Origin: Paramagnetospirillum marisnigri | Lineage (GTDB): Bacteria; Pseudomonadota; Alphaproteobacteria; Rhodospirillales; Magnetospirillaceae | DNA: 64,000 nucleotides | Reading direction: 5' to 3' | Assembly: GCF_001650715.1 (NCBI RefSeq) | Contig: NZ_LWQT01000088.1 | Span: forward strand, 124,001-188,000 | Shown: positions 54,804-63,819 of the stretch, piece after piece | Layout: every line of letters starts with the position of its first letter | Numbering within the stretch: position 1 is the first letter of the stretch | Made by a program: the position numbers and the translations under genes | The notes under the pieces: model-generated | Told to the model about the DNA's origin: nothing | Database searches by the model: none | What the model saw: only the letters and a program-made list of their open reading frames with translations

Positions 54804-55970
54804 ATGCGTCGGAAACAATCGAATCCGCTGGGCCGCCTGTTCGTTTCGGTCTCGGTGATCCTGCTATGCTCGGTGATCGGCATCACCATCGCCGAGACCG
54901 CCTCCAATTGGGCCTTGAAGATGCTGCGGGCGAAACGCCCGTCCTTCGCCATCAGCTGGACCCCCGACGATATCCGCAAGCTGTATGATACCGACGATGT
55001 CGCCCGCTACGAACAGATCATGTCGGAAAGCTGGCGCCAGTCCGATACCGTCTACAGCCCGTTCGTCGAGTACAAGATGACGCCCTACAAGGGCAAGCAT
55101 TTCAATATCGCCGAGGATGGCTATCGCTCCAATGGCCGGGCGGGCCAGGAACTGGCGGCGGCCGGGCCGAAGGTCTTCGTCTATGGCGGCTCCACCGCCA
55201 TGGGTATCGGCGTCGCCGACGACGAAACCATTCCGGCGCAGGTGGAAAAGGCGTTGGCGGCGGCCGGGCGCGACGATGTCCAGGTGTTCAATTTCGCCGT
55301 TGTGTCGTATTTCTCGACCCAGGAACGCATCGCCCTGGAACGCCAGCTCACCGCCGGGGTCAAGCCCGATGTGGCGGTGTTCGTCGATGGCCTCAACGAT
55401 TTCTACTACTGCACCATTCCCGACGTCTCGGCCTGGAACGAGCGTCTGACCCAGTTGACCCGGGCGCGGTCCCGCATGCCCATCGCCCTGGAATTGTCGC
55501 ACCGGTCCTCGGTGGTGCAGTTGGCCCGCCATCTGGGCGGAGACAAGTCGGTGATGGTGCGCGAATGGGGCAGCTTCTGCGAGACCGAGGCCGATGTGGA
55601 CAAGGTCATCACCCGGCTGGACACCAACCGCCGCCTGATCGACGCGGCGGGCGAGCGTTTGGGATTCAAGACCCTGTTCGTGCAGCAGCCGGTGCCGACC
55701 TATACCTACGATAACCGCAAGCGGCCGTTCCCGGTGAAGGAGGAGGCCCTGGGCTATCACATGAACTCGGCGCGGGGGTATCCCAAGATGGCGCTGATGA
55801 AGTCCGAGGGGCGGCTGTGGGACAAGGGCTTGCTGTGGCTGGCCGAGGAAGAGCCCGCCGATGCCAATGCCTATATCGACACTGTGCACTATTCACCGCG
55901 TTTCAATAGGCTGATCGGCGAGCGCATCGCCTCGGCCATTCTGGACGGCGGCATGCTGGCGCCGCGCTGA
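54804..55970 (+). CDS. Membrane-anchored SGNH/GDSL-like hydrolase
   Basis: 388 residues. One N-terminal membrane helix (about 10-30) is followed by an SGNH domain. Block I is VYGGSTAMGIGVADDETIP with the nucleophile Ser, block III VFVDGLNDFYY and block V DTVHYSPRFN with the catalytic Asp and His. Such proteins are esterases or O-acetyl transferases/esterases acting on cell-surface sugars; here the domain should face the periplasm. It is divergent from the HIT gene across 76 bp. Substrate unknown. Confidence 0.82.
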   Translation: MRRKQSNPLGRLFVSVSVILLCSVIGITIAETASNWALKMLRAKRPSFAISWTPDDIRKLYDTDDVARYEQIMSESWRQSDTVYSPFVEYKMTPYKGKHFNIAEDGYRSNGRAGQELAAAGPKVFVYGGSTAMGIGVADDETIPAQVEKALAAAGRDDVQVFNFAVVSYFSTQERIALERQLTAGVKPDVAVFVDGLNDFYYCTIPDVSAWNERLTQLTRARSRMPIALELSHRSSVVQLARHLGGDKSVMVREWGSFCETEADVDKVITRLDTNRRLIDAAGERLGFKTLFVQQPVPTYTYDNRKRPFPVKEEALGYHMNSARGYPKMALMKSEGRLWDKGLLWLAEEEPADANAYIDTVHYSPRFNRLIGERIASAILDGGMLAPR

Positions 55971-56116
55971 GCTTTTTTGATGCTGCATCGGTGGTCTGCG
56001 TTACGCGTGGTTGCGCGCAAGGCGGGGCTTGACCCAATATGACGGCGAAGGTGGGGAGCAGGATGCCTGGGGAGGTCCGGCAGTCATCCACCGCCGCACA
56101 GGTTTCGGGAGGACGC

Positions 56117-57871
56117 ATGGCTTCGGCGAAGTCCGGTAAGACCAGCGAGGAAAAGAACATTGCCCAGGGCTTTTCCTGGGATGAATTCGCGGTTGAACTG
56201 GCGGGATCGGCATCCGGCCCGTTAAATCTCGGCGCTGCCTGCACCGACCGCCATGTGGCGGCGGGACGCGGTGATGCCGTGGCAATCCGCTGGATTGGCC
56301 GCCACCAGGACCGTCGCAATATCGGATATGACGAACTGGCGGCCTGGTCCGGCCGGATCGCCGCCGTTCTGTCCGAACTGGGGCTCGGCCACGGGGATAG
56401 CGTGGCGGTGCTGCTGGATCGCGTCCCCGAGCTTTATGCCTCGGCCCTGGGAATCTGGAAAGCCGCCGGTGTCTATTGCCCGCTGTCGGGTGCCTTCGGC
56501 CCGGGTCCGCTGAAGGCCAGGCTGGATGTGGGGCAGGCCCGTATCCTGATCGCCTCGGAAGATCTATATCTGCGTAAGCTGGTTTCCAGCCGCGCGGCAT
56601 TGGACGGCCTGCGCCAGGTCCTGCTGGTCCGCGCCGAGGATGCGACGGGTCCGTTGCCCGAAGGGTGCCTCGATTTCAAGGCCCTGGTGGATGGCGCCAC
56701 GCCCATGGCGGCGCATTCCACCAAGGCCGAAGATCCCGCCTTCCTGCATTTCACCAGCGGCACCACCGGCACCCCGAAGGGGGTTGTCCATGCCCATGGC
56801 GCGGTTCTCGGCCATCTGATGACCGGGCGGGCGGTATTCGGCTTGACCGAGGCGGATGTCTTCTGGTGCACCGCCGATCCCGGCTGGGTCACCAGCACCG
56901 CCTATGGCGTCATCGCCCCGCTGGTCTGCGGCGCCACCTTGCTGGTGGATGAAGCGGATGTGGAGCCCCGGCGCTGGTACGGCATCCTGCACGACGAGAA
57001 GGTGACCGCCTGGTACACCACCCCGACGGCGATCCGCACCATGATGCGTTTCGGCGCCGCCCTGGCCCGCTCCTATCGCGACAACAGCCTGCGGGTGGCC
57101 GCCAGCGTGGGCGAGCCGCTGAACGCCGAGGCGGTGAGCTGGGGAGCCAAGGCCCTGGGCGTGCCCTTCCTGGATACCTGGTGGCAGACCGAGACCGGCG
57201 CCATCATCATCGCCAACGCTCCCGGCCAGGGGCGTCGCCCCGGCTCCATGGGGCGCGTCCTGCCTGGGGTCGAGGCCGCCGTGGTTCGATGCGAGGACGG
57301 CGCGGCCCAGATGGTGACGGATGCCGATACGGTCGGCGAACTGGCGTTGCGCCAGGGGTGGCCCGCCATGTTCTCGCGCTATATCGGCGGCGATGACCGG
57401 GTCGGCAAATGCTGCCGCGATGGCTGGTATTTCACTGGCGATCTCGTCCGGCGCGATGCCGATGGCTTCTTCTGGTTCGTGGGGCGCGCCGACGACATGA
57501 TCAAATGCGGCGCCCAGCAGATCGGCCCCTTCGAGGTGGAAGGCATGCTGATGGACCATCCGGCGGTGGCCGAGGTGGGAGTGGTCAGCAAGCCCGACCT
57601 GCTGCTGCGGGAGGTGCCGGTGGCCTTCGCCTCGCTCAATCCCGGCTTCGAGGCGGGCGATGCGCTTCGGGCCGAACTGCTGTCCTTTGCCCGCCAGGAA
57701 CTCGGTGCCGCCCTGGCGCCGCGCGAAATTCACTTCATTGCCGAACTGCCCAAGACCTCCACGGGCAAGATCCTGCGGCGGGCGCTCAAGGCGAGGGCGG
57801 TGGCGGAACTGGACGGCAACGAGCTGTTGCCCGACCTGCCGCCTTGTCCCGGGCGCTTCGACGACGAATAA
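56117..57871 (+). CDS. AMP-forming acyl-CoA/acetyl-CoA synthetase
   Basis: About 584 residues of the ANL superfamily. It activates a carboxylic acid through an acyl-adenylate and transfers it to CoA. The phosphate loop is FTSGTTGTPKGVVHAHG, later motifs are DTWWQTETG, WYFTGDLVRRDADGFFWFVG and the catalytic Lys in PKTSTGKILRR. DTWWQTETG and the overall size point to an acetate- or propionate-type enzyme like AcsA. The ATG at 56117 has GGGAGG just upstream; the in-frame ATG at 56039 is possible but less well placed. Confidence 0.9.
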   Translation: MASAKSGKTSEEKNIAQGFSWDEFAVELAGSASGPLNLGAACTDRHVAAGRGDAVAIRWIGRHQDRRNIGYDELAAWSGRIAAVLSELGLGHGDSVAVLLDRVPELYASALGIWKAAGVYCPLSGAFGPGPLKARLDVGQARILIASEDLYLRKLVSSRAALDGLRQVLLVRAEDATGPLPEGCLDFKALVDGATPMAAHSTKAEDPAFLHFTSGTTGTPKGVVHAHGAVLGHLMTGRAVFGLTEADVFWCTADPGWVTSTAYGVIAPLVCGATLLVDEADVEPRRWYGILHDEKVTAWYTTPTAIRTMMRFGAALARSYRDNSLRVAASVGEPLNAEAVSWGAKALGVPFLDTWWQTETGAIIIANAPGQGRRPGSMGRVLPGVEAAVVRCEDGAAQMVTDADTVGELALRQGWPAMFSRYIGGDDRVGKCCRDGWYFTGDLVRRDADGFFWFVGRADDMIKCGAQQIGPFEVEGMLMDHPAVAEVGVVSKPDLLLREVPVAFASLNPGFEAGDALRAELLSFARQELGAALAPREIHFIAELPKTSTGKILRRALKARAVAELDGNELLPDLPPCPGRFDDE

Positions 57872-57895
57872 GTGTGGGAGACGGGGCGGCGGAAC

Positions 57896-58102
57896 TCAGT
57901 TCCGCTTGCCGCAGGGACAGCCCGCCGTCTTGCCGCAGCCGCCCTTGGACTCGTCCACCAGTTCGCGCATGGTGGAAACGCATTTGCCGCATTGGGGCTT
58001 GGCGTTGAACTGCCGGAACACCTGACTGGGATTGCCTGCGCCCTCGGCTACGGCGCTGCGCACCTGACGGTCCGTGAATCCGTGGCAGAGGCAGACATAC
58101 AT
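57896..58102 (-). CDS. bfd: Bacterioferritin-associated ferredoxin with Cys-rich tail
   Basis: 68 residues. The [2Fe-2S] ligands of Bfd are present: Cys4 and Cys6 (YVCLCHGFTDRQVR) and Cys38 and Cys41 (PQCGKC). Bfd reduces stored iron in bacterioferritin to release it. The last 15 residues hold three more Cys (56, 62, 64, in GGCGKTAGCPCG), not a usual Bfd feature. GGAG lies before the ATG at 58102. No bacterioferritin gene is beside it. A promoter and two Fur-like boxes lie upstream, as expected for a gene induced by iron shortage. Confidence 0.92.
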   Translation of the reverse strand: MYVCLCHGFTDRQVRSAVAEGAGNPSQVFRQFNAKPQCGKCVSTMRELVDESKGGCGKTAGCPCGKRN

Positions 58103-58141
58103 GGCGAACTCTCCGGTAGGGTCCCGAACGTCACTATGAGC

Positions 58142-58170
58142 ATGATAATGACTCGCATCACGGATTCCAA
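58142..58170 (-). promoter_or_regulatory. bfd promoter
   Basis: On the minus strand TTGGAA (58165-58170) and TATCAT (58142-58147) are exactly 17 bp apart, giving a leader of about 30 nt before the bfd ATG. The -10 element overlaps the Fur-like box at 58144-58162. Confidence 0.6.
58144..58162. promoter_or_regulatory. Fur-like box 1 at bfd
   Basis: GATAATGACTCGCATCACG matches the classical 19-bp Fur consensus in 13 positions, including the full left half GATAATGA. It covers the -10 region of the bfd promoter, a repressing position. Confidence 0.55.
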
Positions 58171-58184
58171 CATATTTTTTGGGT

Positions 58185-58203
58185 GATAGCGATTCGCATG
58201 CTG
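58185..58203. promoter_or_regulatory. Fur-like box 2 at bfd
   Basis: GATAGCGATTCGCATGCTG matches the Fur consensus in 12 of 19 positions and contains the inverted repeat GCGA-t-TCGC. It lies about 15 bp upstream of the -35 element. Two sites in a row suggest cooperative binding, but the second is weaker. Confidence 0.4.
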
Positions 58204-58486
58204 GCGGGAGCGGCGGCGCTTGACTTTGCACCGCAAGTAGCGCAGGGTCGCCTCGCTCCGGACGATCCGCGTTCGGCTGCTCGAGGACAGCGCGCACGGC
58301 GCCACATGGTCTCCTAGCAAAGACCGGCCGCCTTCCGTCCCGAGCCCAGACTCCCTTGCCCATAGCCCCATGGCCGCGCGCCCAGGGAACGATCCGGACC
58401 CGCAGCCCGCGGGTTTATCCCGCTGTCGTCCGCCGCCGCCCAAGGGGTTGGCGCGATCACGACGCCTTGTTGAAGAAAGAGACCTG

Positions 58487-59881
58487 ATGACGTTGTTTTC
58501 CGAACTCGGCCTGGCCGAACCCCTGTTGAAGGCCCTTGAGTCCGAGGGTTACACCACGCCGACCCCGATCCAGGAACAGACCATCCCCCATCTGCTGGAA
58601 GGCCGCGACATGCTGGGCCTGGCCCAGACCGGCACCGGCAAGACCGCGTCCTTCGCGCTGCCGATCCTGCAGCGCCTGGACCAGATCAAGCAGCGCGCCA
58701 TGCCCAAGAGCACCCGCGTTCTGGTGCTGACCCCCACCCGCGAACTGGCGGTGCAGGTCGGCCAAAGCTTCAAGACCTATGGCTGCCACTACCGTCTGCG
58801 CCACGCCCTGGTGTTCGGCGGCGTCGGCATGGTCCCCCAGATCAAGAGCATGGCGGGCGGCGTCGACATCCTGGTCGCCACCCCCGGCCGTCTGCTGGAC
58901 CTGATGAACCAGGGCGCCATCCGTCTCGACTCGGTCGAGGTGCTGGTGCTGGACGAGGCCGACCGCATGCTGGACATGGGCTTCATCCTGCCCATCCGCA
59001 AGATCGTTGCCGCCATCCCGAAGTCGCGCCAGACCGTGCTGTTCTCGGCCACCATGCCGGAAACCATCGTTGGCCTGGCCGATAGCGTGCTGCACCGTCC
59101 GGTCAAGGTGGAAGTCACCCCCGCCGCCACCACGGTGGAAAAGATCGACCAGAAGGTGATGTTCGTTGACCGCGAGAACAAGCGCACCCTGCTGGCCGAG
59201 CTGCTGGGCTGCCCCAGCGTCGGCCGCGCCCTGGTCTTCACCCGCACCAAGCACGGTGCCAACCGGGTCGCCGAACTGCTGGAGAAGGAAGGCATCACCG
59301 CCGACGCCATCCACGGCAACAAGTCGCAGGGCGCCCGCCAGAAGGCCCTGGCCGATTTCCGTGACGGCCGCATCAAGGCGCTGGTGGCCACCGACATCGC
59401 CGCGCGCGGCATCGATGTGGACGGCGTCACCCATGTGATCAATTTCGAGCTGCCCAACGAGCCGGAAAGCTATGTCCACCGCATCGGGCGCACCGCCCGC
59501 GCCGGGGCCAGCGGCATCGCGCTCAGCCTGTGCGACGCCGAGGAAGTGTCGTATCTGCGGGCCATCGAGAAGACCATCCGCCAAGCGGTGCCGGTGGATT
59601 ACGAGCACGCCTTCCATGCGCCGCACATCGCGTCGCGCGGTTCGGGCAAGCCCAAGCCCCGCGTCCAGGCTCCCCGTCCGCCCCAGGCGCGGCCGCAGGC
59701 CGGACGCGGCGGCAACCCCCATGGCGAGCATGCCCATGCGGCCAAGCCCGGCGGGCATGGCCATGGCGGCGCCGGTCGCCCGGCCCAGTCCTCATCCCGT
59801 CCGGCCCAGGGCGGCAAGCCCCAGGGCAAGCCGGGCTTCAAGGGTCTGCCCGGTGGCGGCCGCACCGCCGCCCGGGGATAG
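58487..59881 (+). CDS. rhlE: DEAD-box RNA helicase (RhlE-like)
   Basis: 464 residues. In order: Q motif (GYTTPTPIQEQ), I AQTGTGKT, Ia PTRELAVQ, II VLDEADRMLDMGF, III SATMP, V ATDIAARGIDV and VI HRIGRTARAG. The last 80 residues are a disordered, Pro/Gly/His/Lys-rich tail (GNPHGEHAHAAKPGGHGHGG), as in RhlE proteins of this group. It remodels RNA in ribosome assembly or decay. ATG 58487 follows GAAAGAGA. The leader of some 280 bp back to the Fur-like boxes holds no gene that I can support. Confidence 0.94.
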   Translation: MTLFSELGLAEPLLKALESEGYTTPTPIQEQTIPHLLEGRDMLGLAQTGTGKTASFALPILQRLDQIKQRAMPKSTRVLVLTPTRELAVQVGQSFKTYGCHYRLRHALVFGGVGMVPQIKSMAGGVDILVATPGRLLDLMNQGAIRLDSVEVLVLDEADRMLDMGFILPIRKIVAAIPKSRQTVLFSATMPETIVGLADSVLHRPVKVEVTPAATTVEKIDQKVMFVDRENKRTLLAELLGCPSVGRALVFTRTKHGANRVAELLEKEGITADAIHGNKSQGARQKALADFRDGRIKALVATDIAARGIDVDGVTHVINFELPNEPESYVHRIGRTARAGASGIALSLCDAEEVSYLRAIEKTIRQAVPVDYEHAFHAPHIASRGSGKPKPRVQAPRPPQARPQAGRGGNPHGEHAHAAKPGGHGHGGAGRPAQSSSRPAQGGKPQGKPGFKGLPGGGRTAARG

Positions 59882-59889
59882 GTCTCGGT

Positions 59890-60321
59890 CTATCGGGGCG
59901 GCAGGGCCATGCGGGCCAGCCGCCCCACATTGCTGCTGCAGACCAGGCCGGGATCATCGATCTCGGTCAGGCTGAACCAGCCGACATCGGCGGCATCATC
60001 GGCCGCCACCGCCTCGCCCGCCAGCCAGCGGCAGGCCACCACGTTCAGCACGAAATGATATCGGACGCGGCCCCCGGCATCGGGGGTGATGACGTCGAAC
60101 ACGTCCACCACCTTGTCCGCCTCGGCGACCAGGCCGGTTTCCTCGGACAGTTCGCGCAGGGCGGCGGCCAGCACCGTCTCGCCCAGTTCCACCAAGCCGC
60201 CGGGAAAACCCCATTTGCCCTTGTCGGGCTCCTTGGCCCGCAAGACCATCAGAACCCGGTCGTCGCGGGTGACCAGGGCCAGGACGCCGAGCAGGGGATG
60301 GGACGGGTATTGTCTGGGCAT
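59890..60321 (-). CDS. Nudix hydrolase (ADP-ribose pyrophosphatase type)
   Basis: About 143 residues. The Nudix box is complete: GGLVELGETVLAAALRELSE followed by ETGL, giving the metal-binding Glu residues. The preceding KGKWGFPGG is typical of NADH/ADP-ribose or mutT-like hydrolases that clean up nucleotide derivatives. ATG 60319-60321 is taken as start; a GTG five codons earlier (60336) is possible and neither has a strong ribosome site. It converges with rhlE. Confidence 0.88.
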   Translation of the reverse strand: MPRQYPSHPLLGVLALVTRDDRVLMVLRAKEPDKGKWGFPGGLVELGETVLAAALRELSEETGLVAEADKVVDVFDVITPDAGGRVRYHFVLNVVACRWLAGEAVAADDAADVGWFSLTEIDDPGLVCSSNVGRLARMALPPR

Positions 60322-60386
60322 CGGAACGACACTCACTGAAAGTCATGACTATGGCCCTGGCCGTAGGGCCTGTCATTCGTATCAAC

Positions 60387-60414
60387 TTGACCATTGGTAT
60401 GGGAACACTAAGCT
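60387..60414 (+). promoter_or_regulatory. Candidate promoter of the PAS kinase gene
   Basis: TTGACC (60387-60392) and TAAGCT (60409-60414) with a 16-bp spacer would start transcription near 60420, about 20 nt before the ATG at 60441. This supports the internal start over the longer frame from 60345. Confidence 0.35.
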
Positions 60415-60440
60415 TGAGCCCAGGTGACCCTTCGGTAAGG

Positions 60441-61769
60441 ATGCGGATAATCACTCAGATCACGTCAAGCGCCCAGGCGACTGTGCTGAAAGGGGCGGCA
60501 TTGGCTGCGCTGGTGGCCTTGCCGTCGGGGGCCGCCCTGTGGGCCGCAGCGGGACCGACACCGCTGGTGCTCGGTTGCCTGTGCCTGTCTCCGTTTCTGG
60601 GGGCGGTGGCCGGTGCGGCCATGGACCGGCGCCACCGGAACCGCAGGGCCAGCAGCGAGGAACGCAGCCAGGCCTTGCTGGCCAGCGTGCAGCGGGTGGC
60701 GCAGCTCGGCATCGCCGAGCGCTCCTTGAGAAGCGGCCAATCCCTCTGGTCCGATGAATTTCATGCCATCCTGGGGTTGACCCCGGGTGAGGTCCAGCCG
60801 TCCATGTCGCTGTTCCTGGACTGCGTCCATCCCTCGGACCGCGCCGAGGTCGAGGCCGCGCTGGAGCTTGTGGCGAAGGAAGGGCGGCGGCTGGAGCGGA
60901 ATTTCCGCATCATCCGCCCCGATGGCGACATCCGTATCATCAACGGCCGGGCTGAGGTGGAGGTGGATGCGGCGGGGACGCCGATCCGGCTGGATTCCAT
61001 CATCCAGGACGTGACCGAAAGGAAGCGGCTGGAAGACGAGCTGGACGGGCTGATCCGCGAGTTGTGGCGCTCCAACGAAGAGCTGGAGCAGTTCGCCTAT
61101 GTCGCCTCCCATGACCTGCGCCAGCCGTTGCGGGTGGTGGGCAGCTATGTTTCGCTGCTGGAAGAGGAGCTTCAGGGCAACCTCAACGGCGATGCCCAGG
61201 AATATATGGGCTTCGTGCGGGACGGCGTGCGGCGCATGGACCGGCTGATCAATGATCTGCTGACCTATTCCCGCGTCGGCCGTATCGCCACCGACCAGCA
61301 GGTCAGCCTGGAACAGGCCCTGGCCTCGGCCACCGCCGATCTGCAATTCGAAATCGAGGAATCGGGGGCGCGGGTACGGGCCGATGGCGAATTGCCGGTG
61401 GTGATGGGCGATCAGAGCGAGATGGAACGCCTGTTCCTCAATCTGATCGGCAATGCGGTCAAGTACCGCAGCCCCGAGCGGCCGCCCGAGATCGTGGTGG
61501 CCTGCCACGACCTGGAGGACGCCTGGCGGATCAGCGTCACGGATAATGGCATCGGCATTCCCGTCGAGCATGCCGAACGGGTGTTCGGTATCTTCCAGCG
61601 CCTGCACGCCCGCGATGAATTCGAAGGAACCGGCGTTGGCCTTGCCATCGTCAAGAAGATCGTGGAGCGCCATGGCGGCGGCATCCGGGTGGAGACCGAC
61701 CGGGCCGAGGGGACCTGTGTCACGTTCACCTGGCCGAAAGCCCGGGTGATGGCCGAGTTCCCCGCCTGA
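60441..61769 (+). CDS. PAS-domain sensor histidine kinase
   Basis: About 442 residues. Two membrane helices (about 18-38 and 42-60) with almost no periplasmic loop, one PAS domain (about 85-195; FRIIRPDGDIRIINGRAEV is typical of PAS_3), then the kinase with YVASHDLRQPLRVVGSYV, N box NLIGNAVKYRSP, G1 DNGIGIP and G2 GTGVGLAI. This is the bacteriophytochrome-like kinase class. The frame is open from 60345, but 60441 fits the candidate promoter; ribosome-site support is weak. No receiver gene is next to it. Confidence 0.88.
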   Translation: MRIITQITSSAQATVLKGAALAALVALPSGAALWAAAGPTPLVLGCLCLSPFLGAVAGAAMDRRHRNRRASSEERSQALLASVQRVAQLGIAERSLRSGQSLWSDEFHAILGLTPGEVQPSMSLFLDCVHPSDRAEVEAALELVAKEGRRLERNFRIIRPDGDIRIINGRAEVEVDAAGTPIRLDSIIQDVTERKRLEDELDGLIRELWRSNEELEQFAYVASHDLRQPLRVVGSYVSLLEEELQGNLNGDAQEYMGFVRDGVRRMDRLINDLLTYSRVGRIATDQQVSLEQALASATADLQFEIEESGARVRADGELPVVMGDQSEMERLFLNLIGNAVKYRSPERPPEIVVACHDLEDAWRISVTDNGIGIPVEHAERVFGIFQRLHARDEFEGTGVGLAIVKKIVERHGGGIRVETDRAEGTCVTFTWPKARVMAEFPA

Positions 61770-61773
61770 TCCC

Positions 61774-63042
61774 TCAGCCGTGATCTTCCCCCGCCGCCAC
61801 CGCGCGGCGCAGATCGGCCGAATGCCAGCCCATCCAGCCGGCCCCCGCCAGGACCAGGACCGCCTCCAGCCCCAAGGCGAGGCCGGTACCCCAGGCGGCG
61901 GCCAGGGCACCCGCCGCCAGTCCGCCCAGTGCATCCATGCCGAACCGCAGCGCCGTGAAATAGGAAATGACCCGTCCCCGGATGCGATCCGGAGTCAGGG
62001 ATTGCAGGATGGCGTTGGTGGAAACATTGACCGAGGAAATGCCCAGGCCCAGCCCGAAGGCGGCCACCAGGGCCAGGTCCAGACGGCTGGTGGCGGCCAG
62101 GGCGGCGAGGCCCAGGGTGGAGATGCCCCAGCCCGCCAGCACCAGTCTCAGCAGCGGCGGGATGCCCTGGCGCGACGCCACCAGCATGGTGGCGGCAAGA
62201 GCGCCGCCGCCGGTGGCGCCCAGCAGCCAGCCGAGGGTGCGGGCATCGCCGCCGAACACCTCCTTGGCCAGTACCGGCATCAGCACCAGATAGGCCGAAC
62301 CCGTCAGATTGATGGCGGCGACACTGGCCAGCAGCACCCGGATGGGCAGGCTGGAGCGGGCGAAGCCGATGCCTTCGCGCAAGGTCTCCATCAGCCCCCC
62401 GCTGGTGGCGGGACGGGGCGGCGAGGGCAGCCGGGCCACCGCCGCCGCCACGCCCAGGAACGAGGCTGCATTGATGGCGAAACAGGCGGCTTCCGAGGTC
62501 AGGGCCAGGATCAGACCGGCGAGCGGCGGCCCGACGAAGCGGGCGGAATTGAACAGTGAGGCGTTCAGGGCAATGGCGTTGCGCAGATGTGACCGGTCGT
62601 CCACCAACTGGCTCAGCATGGTCTGGCGCAGCGGCGTGTCGACGCTGTTCAGCACGCCGAACACCCCGGCCAGGGCCACCAGATGCCAGGGCTGGACCAT
62701 ATCCAGGGCGGTCAGCACCGCCAGGGCGGCGGCCTGGGTGATCATCAGCGCCTGCACCGCCAGGAATAGGCGGCGACGGTCGAAACGGTCGATGATCAGT
62801 CCCGCCAGGGGCGAGACCACCAGTTGCGGCGCCTGGGTCAGGAAGGCGGTGACCCCCAGCAGCGCCGCCGAGCCGGTCAGGCGATAGACCAGCCAGCTCA
62901 TGGCGACGCTCTGGATCCAGGTGCCCAGGATCGACACCGCCTGGCCGAGGAAATAGCGGCGGTAACGCGGCGCCTCCAGGGCGCGGAAGGTCTTGGGAAG
63001 GCTAATAACCACCGCGATCCGCCGGGGCGGGGGCGGCGACAT
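61774..63042 (-). CDS. MFS transporter (EntS-like)
   Basis: 422 residues with twelve membrane helices. Start region [31 protein letters not shown] and the loop [10 protein letters not shown] are typical of the MFS_3 group, to which the enterobactin exporter EntS belongs. Export of a small molecule is likely; its nature is unknown. The start overlaps the 3' end of hpaI by 41 bp; a GTG at 63012 would reduce the overlap. It probably is the last gene of the hpa unit. Confidence 0.85.
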   Translation of the reverse strand: MSPPPPRRIAVVISLPKTFRALEAPRYRRYFLGQAVSILGTWIQSVAMSWLVYRLTGSAALLGVTAFLTQAPQLVVSPLAGLIIDRFDRRRLFLAVQALMITQAAALAVLTALDMVQPWHLVALAGVFGVLNSVDTPLRQTMLSQLVDDRSHLRNAIALNASLFNSARFVGPPLAGLILALTSEAACFAINAASFLGVAAAVARLPSPPRPATSGGLMETLREGIGFARSSLPIRVLLASVAAINLTGSAYLVLMPVLAKEVFGGDARTLGWLLGATGGGALAATMLVASRQGIPPLLRLVLAGWGISTLGLAALAATSRLDLALVAAFGLGLGISSVNVSTNAILQSLTPDRIRGRVISYFTALRFGMDALGGLAAGALAAAWGTGLALGLEAVLVLAGAGWMGWHSADLRRAVAAGEDHG

Positions 63043-63805
63043 CCTTGAACGTGGCCGCCAGCGCCGCCAGCCCCCGGCTGAGCACCATGGTGTCGATGCC
63101 CACCGCCACGAACCCGGCCCCCGCCGCCAGATATTTGCGCGCCAAGGCCTCGTCGGCGGACAGGATGCCGCTGGGCACCTTCAGCTGCTTCAGCTTGGCC
63201 AGGGCGGTCTCGATGGCGGCCTGGACCTCGGGATGGGAAGGCTGGCCGAGATGGCCCAGCGAGGCGGCCAGATCGGCCGGGCCGATGAAGATGCCGTCGA
63301 CGCCCTCGGTCAGGGCGATGGCCTCCAGATTGTCCAGGCCCCTGGCGGTCTCGATCTGCAACAGCAGGCACAGCTCGTCCGACGCGGTTTTGAGATAGTC
63401 GCCCACCCGGCCCCAGCCCGAGGCCCGCGCCAGCGCCGCGCCGACACCCCGGATGCCGCGCGGCGGGTAGTGCATGGCGGCGACGGTGGCGGCGGCCTGT
63501 TCGGCGCTCTCGATCATGGGCACCAGCAGGGTCTGGGCACCGATATCGAGCATCTGCTTGATCAGGGCGGCGTCGCCGATCACCGGCCGCAGGATGGGAT
63601 GGGAGGGATAGGCCGCCACCGCCTGCAACTGGGCCAGCAGCAGCGGCACGTCGTTGGGGGCGTGCTCGCCATCCAGCAGCAGCCAGTCGAACCCCGCCCC
63701 GGCGCACAGTTCGGCGGTATAGGCATTGGCCAGACCCAGCCACAGGCCGATCTGAGGGCGGCCCTCGGCCAGGGCGCGCTTGAAGGGATTGGCGGCGGGC
63801 GGCAT
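63002..63805 (-). CDS. hpaI: 4-hydroxy-2-oxoheptane-1,7-dioate aldolase
   Basis: 267 residues of the HpcH/HpaI class II aldolases. It cleaves the last intermediate of homoprotocatechuate breakdown to pyruvate and succinic semialdehyde. Seen are [15 protein letters not shown] with the catalytic His, RPVIGD with the Arg, [17 protein letters not shown] with the metal Glu and [15 protein letters not shown] with the metal Asp. AAGGAGAAG lies in the 14-bp gap after the hpaH stop codon. Context with hpaH makes the aromatic-acid role likely, though related aldolases have other substrates. Confidence 0.93.
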   Translation of the reverse strand: MPPAANPFKRALAEGRPQIGLWLGLANAYTAELCAGAGFDWLLLDGEHAPNDVPLLLAQLQAVAAYPSHPILRPVIGDAALIKQMLDIGAQTLLVPMIESAEQAAATVAAMHYPPRGIRGVGAALARASGWGRVGDYLKTASDELCLLLQIETARGLDNLEAIALTEGVDGIFIGPADLAASLGHLGQPSHPEVQAAIETALAKLKQLKVPSGILSADEALARKYLAAGAGFVAVGIDTMVLSRGLAALAATFKDVAAPAPADRGGY

Positions 63806-63819
63806 GGGCGTTCTTCTCC

